In this document: piece after piece, positions 1 through 7,209 of the stretch | Position numbering within the stretch: the first letter of the stretch is position 1 | How the letters are laid out: each line of letters begins with the position of its first letter | NCBI GenBank assembly: GCA_023386255.1 | Contig: JAEWKB010000028.1 | Location: forward strand, 1 to 7,367 | Length of the DNA stretch: 7,367 bases | Source of the DNA: Bacteroidota bacterium | GTDB lineage: Bacteria; Bacteroidota; Bacteroidia; Flavobacteriales; Flavobacteriaceae | Reading direction: 5' to 3' | Made by a program: the position numbers and the translations under genes | Notes under the pieces: model-generated | What the model was told of the DNA's origin: nothing | Seen by the model: the letters and a program-made list of their open reading frames with translations, nothing else | Database searches by the model: none

Positions 1-35
1 CTTGAAATGAAAGCTATGCATTCATAGGAAATTTG

Positions 36-43
36 TACCTTTA
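36..43 (+). promoter_or_regulatory. Probable -7 promoter box for the SDR gene
   Basis: TACCTTTA matches the Bacteroidota -7 consensus TAnnTTTG except for the last base. It lies 23 nt before the ATG at 67, which would leave a short leader. No convincing TTG (-33 element) is found at the usual 17-23 nt upstream; the only clear TTG is at 2-4, too far away. The call rests on one box and its position. Confidence 0.4.
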
Positions 44-66
44 GCGGAAACTAAGCAAAATCCATT

Positions 67-948
67 ATGAATTTTACCGATAAAATGCTTCGCGATAACG
101 CTCTGGCCGATAAAGTTATAGTAATTACCGGGGGCGGAAGCGGCCTTGGCAAAGCCATGACAAAATATTTTATGGAACTTGGAGCTAAGGTAGCCATCAC
201 TTCCCGCGACCTTGAAAAGCTTCAGAATACGGCTAAAGAGCTGGAAGAGCAAACCGGTGGGCAATGCCTTGCCGTGCAGTGCGATGTACGCCATTATGAA
301 GAAGTTGAAAATATGTTGAAAACAGTTCTCGACGCTTATGGCAAAGCTGATGTGCTGCTTAATAATGCGGCAGGTAATTTCATCTCCCCTACCGAACGTT
401 TGTCGGCCAATGCTTTTGATACTATAATTGATATTGTACTTAAAGGGACAAAAAACTGCACCCTCGCTTTCGGCAAACACTGGATAGATACCAAACAAGC
501 ATCATCTACAGTGCTTAATATTGTAACAACCTACGCATGGACGGGTTCGGCATACGTGGTGCCAAGTGCTACGGCAAAAGCCGGCGTACTGGCCATGACC
601 CGCAGCCTTGCTGTGGAGTGGGCTAAATACGGCATCCGCACCAATGCCATTGCTCCAGGCCCTTTCCCTACCAAAGGCGCGTGGGACAGGCTGCTTCCCG
701 GCGACCTGAAAGAGAAATTTGACCTTGCGAAGAAAGTGCCCCTCAAACGTGTAGGCGACCACCAGGAGCTGGCAAATCTTGCCGCGTATTTAGTCTCTGA
801 TTTTTCAGCCTATGTAAACGGTGAAGTTATAACCATTGACGGCGGCGAATGGCTTAAAGGCGCCGGCCAGTTCAACATCCTGGAAGCGATACCCGATGAG
901 ATGTGGGATATGCTGGAGGCTATGATAAAAGCGAAGAAGAGCCAGTAG
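67..948 (+). CDS. SDR-family 2,4-dienoyl-CoA reductase-like oxidoreductase
   Basis: A 293-aa cytoplasmic short-chain dehydrogenase/reductase. The N-terminal nucleotide-binding motif TGGGSGLG is at residues 21-28, the NNAAGNF motif at 99-105, and the PG motif after the active site at 197-198. The classical YxxxK tyrosine is replaced: the sequence reads Ser167-x3-Lys171, with a tyrosine 15 residues before the lysine (Tyr156). This is the arrangement of mitochondrial 2,4-dienoyl-CoA reductase (human DECR1 Tyr199, Ser210, Lys214), and the stretch around it (TTYAxTGSxxVVPSAxAKAG) closely resembles that enzyme. The family reduces 2,4-dienoyl-CoA to 3-enoyl-CoA with NADPH, an auxiliary step in beta-oxidation of unsaturated fatty acids. 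The ATG at 67 gives the expected short N-terminus before the Rossmann fold. The exact substrate is inferred. E. coli FadH is an unrelated enzyme, so that symbol is not used. Confidence 0.88.
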   Translation: MNFTDKMLRDNALADKVIVITGGGSGLGKAMTKYFMELGAKVAITSRDLEKLQNTAKELEEQTGGQCLAVQCDVRHYEEVENMLKTVLDAYGKADVLLNNAAGNFISPTERLSANAFDTIIDIVLKGTKNCTLAFGKHWIDTKQASSTVLNIVTTYAWTGSAYVVPSATAKAGVLAMTRSLAVEWAKYGIRTNAIAPGPFPTKGAWDRLLPGDLKEKFDLAKKVPLKRVGDHQELANLAAYLVSDFSAYVNGEVITIDGGEWLKGAGQFNILEAIPDEMWDMLEAMIKAKKSQ

Positions 949-955
949 CATGATT
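948..955 (+). repeat. Left copy of 8-bp direct repeat GCATGATT
   Basis: GCATGATT begins on the last base of the SDR stop codon and is repeated at 2124-2131, at the end of the AT-rich gene. The two copies bracket about 1.17 kb of unusually AT-rich DNA. They could be a target duplication or recombination footprint, but an 8-mer match between two short search areas has a chance probability of a few percent. Confidence 0.3.
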
Positions 956-975
956 TAGATACTTAAACAATAATC

Positions 976-2133
976 ATGTCCATGACGAAAAATCAGTTGT
1001 TAATCTTATTTATTTTCGGATTTTCAATTTTTGGCAACGCTCAAACCGATCAATCTATTTTTGAAAGTAAACTTATTGAACATTTTCAAAGACATTTTTT
1101 TGAGGAAGATGTTAAGCTTACTAAAGAGTGTATATATACTAGTCCCTATAAGAAGAAATTTCAGGTTTCAATTGGTAACCTAATCGCATTTGATACAGCT
1201 CGTATAGTTATTAAAAATCCTTATTTTTCGGGAATATATGAGGATTCTGAAGATGAAAAGGATCATGTAAAAAATTATCCCAAATCCTTTTCGGTTATAT
1301 ATCAAAATACATTAATATCTCTTTCTGAAAACGGTAAATTTTTCTGTTACAAAGTTGATAATTTCCAAAGAGATAGCGAATTGGAAAACAAATTAAATAG
1401 TAAGATATTTGAATACCACTGGATAATAAGCAACAAATTAGGCGCACTATCAGGTAATTCAATATTTATATGGAATGATAATAAGTGGATAAAATTTAAA
1501 GGCTCTTTCCCTTTAAAAGACCAGCCGAAATTATTTGAAGATGATAAATTTATAGTGTACGGTGAATGTTTCGGTGAATGGGGAGGAACAATATATTTCT
1601 TTGAAAAATTAACATCTAAAATTTATTTTACCGAATCTACTTGCGCCAATTCTGTTATAAAAGATGAAAAAGGTTATAATGTTTTAGCCCATTTAGGACA
1701 CGGTGGTGGTTCTGCAGAAATAAAAATAATAATTGACCCAACCAAACTGACAATTGCAAAGGTTGATGAGATTGGGAAAACAGTGAATGGACATGCTCTG
1801 GGCTATACTGACAAATCGAATGCTTTCACTAAAAAATTAGACTGGTATGGAGTTCAAGTATTTTCATCATTTGTTTATAATGATAAAGTATTATATCTTA
1901 TTCATCTTTCTGACTTAACTTTTATTGGAGAAATTAACGACAATGAAATTAAAATTGTCAACCCTTTATTTTTTAATGATTTATACACTAACGATCCAAT
2001 TACCACCAGATATGGAAATTATACGTTAATGAACCTTGATGATTATGGGAGAGGCGGGCATAGAGAAATAGCTGTGGTAATAATTAACGGAAATAGAATA
2101 ACAAAGCTTGACTGGAATCAAAGGCATGATTAA
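976..2133 (+). CDS. Secreted AT-rich hypothetical protein
   Basis: A 385-aa protein I do not recognise. The N-terminus is a clear Sec signal peptide: Lys at 5, hydrophobic residues 8-19, then GNAQ, with likely cleavage after Ala22. There is no lipobox cysteine, so the product should be periplasmic, outer-membrane-associated or released. The mature part is rich in aromatic and beta-branched residues with short Gly/Asn/Asp turns (for example GEWGGTIYFFEK near 197-208 and a GHGGGS segment near 240), which suggests a beta-rich fold, possibly propeller-like; this is a guess. It has four cysteines (52, 124, 198, 223) that could pair as disulfides. A second ATG at 982 is an equally good start. Base composition differs sharply from the neighbours: 1201-1260 is about 28% GC, against 60% for 601-660 in the SDR gene. 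That suggests transfer or late insertion between the SDR gene and parA. No promoter is visible in the 27-nt gap before it. Confidence 0.75.
   Translation: MSMTKNQLLILFIFGFSIFGNAQTDQSIFESKLIEHFQRHFFEEDVKLTKECIYTSPYKKKFQVSIGNLIAFDTARIVIKNPYFSGIYEDSEDEKDHVKNYPKSFSVIYQNTLISLSENGKFFCYKVDNFQRDSELENKLNSKIFEYHWIISNKLGALSGNSIFIWNDNKWIKFKGSFPLKDQPKLFEDDKFIVYGECFGEWGGTIYFFEKLTSKIYFTESTCANSVIKDEKGYNVLAHLGHGGGSAEIKIIIDPTKLTIAKVDEIGKTVNGHALGYTDKSNAFTKKLDWYGVQVFSSFVYNDKVLYLIHLSDLTFIGEINDNEIKIVNPLFFNDLYTNDPITTRYGNYTLMNLDDYGRGGHREIAVVIINGNRITKLDWNQRHD
2124..2131 (+). repeat. Right copy of 8-bp direct repeat GCATGATT
   Basis: Second copy of the octamer at 948-955. It overlaps the last codons and the first base of the stop codon of the AT-rich gene. 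It may mark the right edge of an inserted segment, but chance is not excluded. Confidence 0.3.
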
Positions 2134-2237
2134 ATGTATTGACTCACGATTTGTGACTATTGAGCAGTGGCTTCTGGCCAGTTCGTTTTGCCTAAATAAT
2201 GTTAACAAATTCCGTTTTCACATACCATAAATAATTG

Positions 2238-2245
2238 TATTTTTA
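2238..2245 (+). promoter_or_regulatory. Probable -7 promoter box for the parA operon
   Basis: TATTTTTA resembles the Bacteroidota -7 consensus TAnnTTTG and sits 23 nt before the parA ATG, the same offset as the box upstream of the SDR gene. A T-rich stretch at 2215-2218 falls near the expected -33 position but is not a clean TTG. The 135-bp gap before parA is the longest non-coding stretch upstream of the block, so a promoter is expected here. Confidence 0.45.
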
Positions 2246-2268
2246 CGGTTCAAAATTTACATGTATAA

Positions 2269-3045
2269 ATGGGTAAAATCATTGCTATTGCCAATCAAAA
2301 AGGTGGTGTAGGAAAAACAACTACGTCTGTTAACTTAGCAGCGTCGCTGGGTGTTTTGGAGAAAAAAGTATTACTGATAGATGCTGACCCTCAGGCCAAT
2401 GCAAGCTCAGGTTTAGGCCTTGATGTAGAATCGGTTGAGATAGGCACCTACCAGATACTGGAGCACAGCCACACACCCGATGAGGCTACTGTGGAATGTA
2501 CTGCTCCAAATGTATCGGTTATACCCGCGCACATAGACCTTGTTGCCATAGAAATAGAGCTGGTAGATAAGGAAAATCGGGAATACATGCTTAAGCAGGC
2601 ACTGGAGCCTATAAAAGATAAATATGATTATATCCTTATTGACTGCGCGCCGTCACTTGGCCTTTTAACGCTTAACGCCCTTACCGCAGCCGACTCGGTT
2701 GTAATACCAATTCAATGCGAATATTTTGCCCTTGAAGGTTTAGGAAAACTTTTAAATACTATTAAAAGCGTACAAAAAATACACAATCCTGCGTTAGATA
2801 TAGAAGGCTTGCTGCTCACCATGTACGATTCGCGCCTGCGCCTGTCAAACCAGGTAGTAGAAGAAGTGCAGAAGCATTTTAACGATATGGTTTTTGAAAC
2901 CGTAATACAGCGTAACGTGAAACTGAGCGAAGCGCCAAGCTTTGGCGAAAGCATTATCAATTATGACGCAACCAGCAAAGGCGCAACCAATTACCTGCAC
3001 CTTGCCGAAGAAATAATAAAGAAAAACACACCAGTAGGTACATGA
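2269..3045 (+). CDS. parA: ParA/Soj-type chromosome partitioning ATPase
   Basis: A 258-aa ATPase of the ParA/MinD family that acts on the nucleoid with ParB to segregate newly replicated origins. The deviant Walker A motif KGGVGKTT is at residues 11-18 with signature Lys11, Lys16 and Thr17. Walker A' (DADPQAN) is at 38-44. Walker B ends at Asp125 in the segment ILIDCAPS. There is no N-terminal helix-turn-helix, and the length fits short chromosomal Soj-type ParA proteins rather than long plasmid ParA. Adjacency to parB, with a 4-nt ATGA overlap, supports the call and suggests translational coupling. The ATG at 2269 places the Walker A motif the usual few residues from the N-terminus. Transcription probably starts from the box at 2238-2245. 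Confidence 0.95.
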   Translation: MGKIIAIANQKGGVGKTTTSVNLAASLGVLEKKVLLIDADPQANASSGLGLDVESVEIGTYQILEHSHTPDEATVECTAPNVSVIPAHIDLVAIEIELVDKENREYMLKQALEPIKDKYDYILIDCAPSLGLLTLNALTAADSVVIPIQCEYFALEGLGKLLNTIKSVQKIHNPALDIEGLLLTMYDSRLRLSNQVVEEVQKHFNDMVFETVIQRNVKLSEAPSFGESIINYDATSKGATNYLHLAEEIIKKNTPVGT

Positions 3046-3941
3046 CAAAAGCAATAAAAAAGCAGGCATTAGGAAGAGGATTATCTGCATTATTAAAAGA
3101 TCCGGAGAACGATATTAAATCGGTTGAGGATAAAAATGCTGATAAAGTAGTAGGCAATATTATTGAGCTTGAAATTGATGCTATAGAAATAAACCCGTTC
3201 CAGCCCAGGACCAACTTTAACGAGGAGTCGCTGCAGGAACTTAGTACATCTATAAAAGAACTTGGCGTAATACAGCCTATTACGGTACGTAAGCTTGACT
3301 ATAACAAGTACCAGCTTATATCGGGCGAGCGCCGTTTGCGTGCCTCTAAATTAGCCGGGCTGCAAACCGTTCCGGCCTACATACGCATAGCTAACGATAA
3401 TGAGTCGCTTGTTATGGCATTGGTTGAAAACATCCAGCGCCATGATCTTGACCCTATAGAGATTGCATTGTCTTACCAGCGCCTTATGGACGAAATACAG
3501 CTTACGCAGGAGCAGATGAGCGACCGCGTGGGCAAAAAACGTTCTACAATAGCCAATTACCTGCGCTTGCTTAAGCTTGACCCCATTATCCAAACCGGTA
3601 TTCGTGACGGATTTATTACTATGGGGCATGGCCGCGCTATTATCAATATTGAAGACCACGATGCACAGGCAGAAATTTACCAGAAGATAGTGAGCGGCAA
3701 CCTTTCGGTGCGTGAAACCGAGGCATTGGTTAAAAACTATCAGGAAAGCCTTAAACCTGCGCCTGCCAAAGCTGTAAAAGGAACTGCCTTTAAAGTTGAA
3801 GACAACCAAAAGAAAACCATAACAGATTTTTTTGGCGCTAAGGTTGATGTTAAGGTAGATGGCAAAGGCAAAGGCAAGATTACCATCCCTTTCCACTCAG
3901 AAGAAGATTTTAACCGCATCCTTAAACTTATACAGGGTTAG
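3042..3941 (+). CDS. parB: ParB/Spo0J-family chromosome partitioning protein
   Basis: A 299-aa DNA-binding CTPase-type ParB that loads at parS sites and works with ParA. The N-terminal motif LGRGLSALL (10-18) is the usual ParA-contacting segment. The ParB/Srx domain carries NPFQPR (51-56), the CTP-binding motif GERRLRA (95-101) and ENIQR (129-133). A helix-turn-helix follows at about 154-178, ending in YLRLLKL. A linker rich in Lys, Ala and Pro (about 235-250) leads to the C-terminal dimerisation domain with a GKGKGK stretch. All expected domains are present and the length is normal. It overlaps parA by 4 nt, and its TAG stop shares one base with the GTG start of the next gene. No parS-like palindrome was found in the window, so its target site must lie elsewhere. 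Confidence 0.95.
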   Translation: MTKAIKKQALGRGLSALLKDPENDIKSVEDKNADKVVGNIIELEIDAIEINPFQPRTNFNEESLQELSTSIKELGVIQPITVRKLDYNKYQLISGERRLRASKLAGLQTVPAYIRIANDNESLVMALVENIQRHDLDPIEIALSYQRLMDEIQLTQEQMSDRVGKKRSTIANYLRLLKLDPIIQTGIRDGFITMGHGRAIINIEDHDAQAEIYQKIVSGNLSVRETEALVKNYQESLKPAPAKAVKGTAFKVEDNQKKTITDFFGAKVDVKVDGKGKGKITIPFHSEEDFNRILKLIQG

Positions 3942-4510
3942 TGAAAAAGCTATTCTTCATACTAACCCTCACGTTATTTTGTGGCTCTCTATCAGCACAG
4001 AATGAACCGCAGGATATTAGGTTTCACCAGGATAGTGTTGCCACTACCGCAAAACCACGCACTATAGATCCGCTTGCGCCTTCAAAGGCGGCGTTTTATT
4101 CGGCCATAGTACCCGGCCTGGGCCAGGTTTATAACAAAAGTTACTGGAAGGTACCTCTGGTTTATGGTGGCATGGCATTAAGCCTTTACTACTACAGCTG
4201 GAACAACAGAGAATACCATCGCTATCGTGATGCTTATAAAGACAAACTGGCAGGACGTGACGTAACCGGTGAGCTGGCAAACCTTGATAATGACCGCCTT
4301 ATTCGCGGACAGCGGTTCCACCAAAAGAACAGGGACCTTTCCATGTTAATTACCGTAGGCATTTACCTGCTGAATATTGTTGATGCTAACGTTGATGCAC
4401 ACCTTACGCAATTCAATGTAGATGAGAACCTTACACTAAGGCCGCAACTGCAGCAAAACAGCATTGACTACAAACACAATTTGGGGCTTAGCCTCACCTA
4501 CCAATTCTAA
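3941..4510 (+). CDS. DUF5683-family membrane or envelope protein
   Basis: A 189-aa protein with a signal peptide (KK at 2-3, hydrophobic 4-13, SAQ at 18-20), so it is exported. After a variable linker comes the family signature APSKAAFYSAIVPGLGQVYN (46-65), then a hydrophobic segment rich in Tyr (about 70-86) and a second one (about 134-152). The PGLGQxYN motif resembles that of TM2-type small membrane proteins. The C-terminus is amphipathic and ends in Phe (LGLSLTYQF), reminiscent of a last outer-membrane beta-strand. The function is unknown. I recall it sitting between parB and dapB in many flavobacteria. The GTG start is chosen because it gives the full signal peptide and overlaps the parB stop by one base (TAGTG), indicating coupled translation; no upstream ATG fits. 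Confidence 0.85.
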   Translation: MKKLFFILTLTLFCGSLSAQNEPQDIRFHQDSVATTAKPRTIDPLAPSKAAFYSAIVPGLGQVYNKSYWKVPLVYGGMALSLYYYSWNNREYHRYRDAYKDKLAGRDVTGELANLDNDRLIRGQRFHQKNRDLSMLITVGIYLLNIVDANVDAHLTQFNVDENLTLRPQLQQNSIDYKHNLGLSLTYQF

Positions 4511-4516
4511 CACAGC

Positions 4517-5215
4517 ATGAAAATAGCACTTTTAGGTTACGGCAAAATGGGTAAAGTGATAGAGCGTATTGCTCTGGAGCGCGGACACGAGATTGTACTG
4601 AGAAAAGATAGCCATGATACTTTTGCCGGACTTGAAAATGCCGATGTAGCTATTGACTTCAGCGTACCCGATGCAGCTGTGGGCAATATATCTGCCTGCA
4701 TTAACGGTAACATCCCGGTAGTATCAGGCACTACGGGCTGGCTTGAACAATACCATGACATGGCACAGCTGTGCGAGGAAAAAAACGGAGCGTTTATTTA
4801 CGGTTCTAACTTTAGCCTTGGTGTAAATATATTTTTTGAGCTGAATGCACACCTCGCTAAAATGATGGGTAAGCTTAAACAGTACAAAGTTTCGATGGAA
4901 GAAGTACACCATACGCAAAAACTGGATGCGCCCAGCGGTACAGCCATTACACTTGCCAAAGAGATTATTAACCACAGCGACTACTCCAGCTGGGCAATAG
5001 GCAACCCTAAAGAAGATGAAATATTTATTGATGCCAAACGTGTAGAGGGCGTGCCCGGCACTCACACTGTTACGTATGATTCGGATGTTGATGCCATTGA
5101 AATAAAGCACACAGCACACAGCCGTGAAGGCTTCGCACTGGGTGCCGTGATAGCCGCCGAGTGGCTTTTAGGAAAAAAAGGCATTTATACCATGAAAGAT
5201 GTACTGGGCCTCTAG
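4517..5215 (+). CDS. dapB: 4-hydroxy-tetrahydrodipicolinate reductase
   Basis: A 232-aa cytoplasmic enzyme that reduces the DapA product with NAD(P)H to tetrahydrodipicolinate, on the route to meso-diaminopimelate and lysine. The N-terminal Rossmann motif GYGKMG is at residues 7-12. The segment VSGTTGW (about 69-75) matches the family's SGTTG motif. The catalytic signature is HHTQKLDAPSGT: His131, His132 and Lys135, with the SGT loop at 140-142. The spacing equals E. coli His159, His160 and Lys163. At 232 aa it is shorter than the about 270-aa E. coli form, as is usual for Bacteroidota. It starts 6 nt after the DUF5683 stop, so it is probably co-transcribed with the par genes. No lysine riboswitch is possible in so short a gap. 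Confidence 0.96.
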   Translation: MKIALLGYGKMGKVIERIALERGHEIVLRKDSHDTFAGLENADVAIDFSVPDAAVGNISACINGNIPVVSGTTGWLEQYHDMAQLCEEKNGAFIYGSNFSLGVNIFFELNAHLAKMMGKLKQYKVSMEEVHHTQKLDAPSGTAITLAKEIINHSDYSSWAIGNPKEDEIFIDAKRVEGVPGTHTVTYDSDVDAIEIKHTAHSREGFALGAVIAAEWLLGKKGIYTMKDVLGL

Positions 5216-5260
5216 TAACATTTTTCGCACAAATAATACTTATTTAGAAAAATATAAAAG

Positions 5261-6811
5261 ATGACACTTGACCAATTGATATTATTTTTCCTGGCTGTAC
5301 AGGTAATCCATTTTTTAGGCACCTGGAAATTATACCAAAAAGCGGGAAGAAAACCATGGGAAGCCGCAGTACCTGTTTATAACGCCATCATCCTGATGAA
5401 AATCATCAACAGGCCGTGGTGGTGGGTAATCCTGCTGTTCATTCCGGTAGTAAACCTTATTATGTTTCCGGTAGTATGGGTAGAAACCCTAAGGAGTTTC
5501 GGCAAAAACTCCACTACTGATACCATTTTGGGTATTGTTACATTTGGCTTGTACATCTATTACATAAATTATGCAGGAACTGCTGATTATGTAGGTCCCG
5601 ACAGAAGCCTACAGCCGCCAAGTAAAACCGGCGATACTATAAGCTCACTGTTGTTTGCTGTAGTTGTAGCAACTATAGTTCACACCTATGTTATCCAGCC
5701 CTTCAACATTCCTTCTTCTTCATTAGAAAAAACCCTGCTGGTAGGCGATTACCTTTTTGTAAGCAAGGTGCATTATGGGGCACGTACGCCTAAAACTGCC
5801 GTAGCTTTCCCTATGGTGCACGATACTATTCCTGTACTAAATGTAAGGTCATACACAAACTGGCCGCAGCTGCCGTCATTCAGGCTGCCGGGCTTTAGCG
5901 AGGTAAAGAAAAATGATATTGTTGTATTCAACTGGCCTGCTGATACTACTACCAACATGAACGACCGTACTACGGTGGGTTTACGCAAACCTGTTGATAA
6001 GCGCACCAACTATGTAAAACGCTGCGTGGGTACACCGGGCGATAATGTATCTATTAAAGACGGAGTTGTTTATGTAGATGGTAAAGTATTGCAGCTGTCA
6101 GACAGGGCAAAGCCACAGTTTAGCTATACTGTTACTACCGACGGAAGCGGATTAAATCCTGCCTATTTAATTAAAGAATTGAAGATCACAGACGGTTTTG
6201 GAGAGATTGGAACTAATACTTATAGCTTCAGGGCTTTAACTGATGAAACCGCAGAACGCCTAAAGCAGAATCCCGGAATTGTTTCTGTTGTTAGAAATAT
6301 TCAACCGACTACTGATCCTGGCATATTCCCTAAAGGCGCACCATGGAATGGCGACAATATGGGCCCTATCTATATACCTGAGGAAGGCAAAACAGTAGCA
6401 ATCAATAAGCAGAACCTGCCACTTTATGAAAAAATTATTGGTGAATATGAGAATAATGACCTTAAAGTGAATGGCGACCAGATCATTATCAACGGGAAAG
6501 CCGCTACCACCTATACTTTTAAGCAAAACTACTACTGGATGATGGGTGATAACCGCCACAACTCGCTGGACAGCCGCTACTGGGGCTTTGTACCTGAAGA
6601 TCACATAGTGGGCAAAGCTGTATTTGTATGGTGGAGCACCGACCAGACCGAGACGTGGAAGAACTTCACTAAGAAAATCCGTTGGGACAGGGTATTTACA
6701 ACTGTGGGCGGAGACGGAGAACCTGTATCTTACTTTAAGTATTTCGTGATTTTACTTGCCGGATGGTTTGTCTTTGATTACTTCCGCAAACGTAAAAAAG
6801 CAGATAGTTAG
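5261..6811 (+). CDS. lepB: Signal peptidase I with N-terminal multi-TM extension
   Basis: A 516-aa inner-membrane serine/lysine protease (S26) that removes signal peptides from exported proteins. Catalytic Ser154 lies in IPSSSLEKTLLVGD (150-163), with Leu where many bacteria have Met after the serine. Catalytic Lys253 lies in YVKRCVGTPGD, and the box GDNRHNSLDSR is at 429-439. About 170 residues separate the last two boxes, a large insertion common in Bacteroidota LepB. Before the usual anchor (about 127-148) there are three extra hydrophobic segments (about 2-22, 53-73, 85-106), like a DUF5684-type membrane module. A further hydrophobic helix (492-508) followed by RKRKK ends the protein. The gene starts 45 nt after dapB with an A-rich leader and no clear promoter box, so it probably belongs to the same operon. 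It would process the exported products of the window. Confidence 0.94.
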   Translation: MTLDQLILFFLAVQVIHFLGTWKLYQKAGRKPWEAAVPVYNAIILMKIINRPWWWVILLFIPVVNLIMFPVVWVETLRSFGKNSTTDTILGIVTFGLYIYYINYAGTADYVGPDRSLQPPSKTGDTISSLLFAVVVATIVHTYVIQPFNIPSSSLEKTLLVGDYLFVSKVHYGARTPKTAVAFPMVHDTIPVLNVRSYTNWPQLPSFRLPGFSEVKKNDIVVFNWPADTTTNMNDRTTVGLRKPVDKRTNYVKRCVGTPGDNVSIKDGVVYVDGKVLQLSDRAKPQFSYTVTTDGSGLNPAYLIKELKITDGFGEIGTNTYSFRALTDETAERLKQNPGIVSVVRNIQPTTDPGIFPKGAPWNGDNMGPIYIPEEGKTVAINKQNLPLYEKIIGEYENNDLKVNGDQIIINGKAATTYTFKQNYYWMMGDNRHNSLDSRYWGFVPEDHIVGKAVFVWWSTDQTETWKNFTKKIRWDRVFTTVGGDGEPVSYFKYFVILLAGWFVFDYFRKRKKADS

Positions 6812-6833
6812 TCGTTTGTAGTTTGATGTTAAG
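6811..6833 (+). repeat. Left inverted-repeat arm, GTTTGNN heptamers
   Basis: The arm reads GTTTGTA then GTTTGAT then GTTAAG from 6814 to 6833. GTTTGATGTTAAG (6821-6833) is perfectly complementary to 7236-7248. Extending outward, 20 of 23 positions pair with 7236-7258; the mismatches are at 6813, 6815 and 6820. The arm begins on the last base of the lepB stop codon. Confidence 0.75.
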
Positions 6834-6843
6834 GCGACAGGAC

Positions 6844-7209
6844 ATGCATAAATATTCGTTTGAAAAACTTGACGTTTGGGTAATATCAAAAGAATTTACT
6901 AAAAAAATTTATCAAGTCACATCTTCATTTCCCGAAACAGAAAAATTTGGATTAATATCACAATTGAGGCGCGCTTCAGTGTCAATCTGTTCTAATATTG
7001 CAGAAGGAACATCAAGACTCTCATATAAGGAAAAAGCACATTTTTCTACAATGGCTTATAGTTCAGCTATCGAAGTTTTAAACCAATTAATTATATGTTA
7101 TGAATTAGGATAGGTTTCAGAACACGATTATATTTCTTCGCGAACTGCACTGGAAGCGATTACTAACAAGATTAATAGTTTAAGAAAACATCAGTTAAGC
7201 CAGGTATAG
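6844..7209 (+). pseudogene. Four-helix-bundle (S23/IVS-type) gene with internal TAG stop
   Basis: From the ATG at 6844 the frame begins MHKYSFEKLDVW, the typical N-terminus of the four-helix-bundle family linked to 23S rRNA intervening sequences. The signature FGLxxQLRRAxVS is at residues 35-47 and NIAEG at 51-55. An in-frame TAG at 7111-7113 (codon 90) ends translation after 89 residues, right after YELG. The same frame stays open for 31 more codons with family-like sequence (VSEHDYISSR, then NKINSLRKHQL) to a second TAG at 7207-7209. The restored length of about 121 aa fits the family, and relatives often have Tyr after YELG, so one base change from TAT or TAC explains the stop. TAG also ends the SDR, parB, dapB and lepB genes here, so recoding is unlikely. 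Earlier in-frame starts (TTG 6823, ATG 6826) lie inside the repeat arm and are not favoured. The protein's function is unknown; an 89-aa product is possible. Confidence 0.8.

Noticed and set aside
2165..2190. Possible terminator before parA (TGGC-ttctg-GCCA followed by TTCGTTTTG)
   Set aside because: The stem is only 4 bp and the T-run is interrupted, so this is too weak to call an intrinsic terminator.
2134..2200. Remnant coding sequence between the AT-rich gene and parA
   Set aside because: A short open reading stretch can be read here, but it has no start, no recognisable motif and no link to a neighbour. It is best treated as non-coding.
2200..2207. TGTTAACA palindrome upstream of parA as an operator or parS
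   Set aside because: It is only 8 bp, a common type of AT-rich palindrome, and lacks the length and core of parS. There is no second copy to support an operator.
3857..3876. Short GGCAAA tandem repeat in parB
   Set aside because: It encodes a GKGKGK stretch in the C-terminal domain and is too short and imperfect to be a meaningful DNA repeat.
3351..3896. Long open frame on the minus strand inside parB
   Set aside because: It is fully antisense to a well-conserved gene with all expected motifs, and its translation shows no recognisable domain. The same applies to the other minus-strand open frames at 22-498, 4724-5119 and 6260-6604.
5216..5260. Promoter in the dapB-lepB gap
   Set aside because: The gap is AT-rich but holds no box matching TAnnTTTG with a TTG at proper distance; read-through from dapB is simpler.
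6826..6843. Upstream start of the four-helix-bundle gene at ATG 6826 (or TTG 6823)
   Set aside because: These codons lie within or beside the inverted-repeat arm, and the added residues do not resemble family N-termini, whereas MHKYSFEKLDVW from 6844 does.
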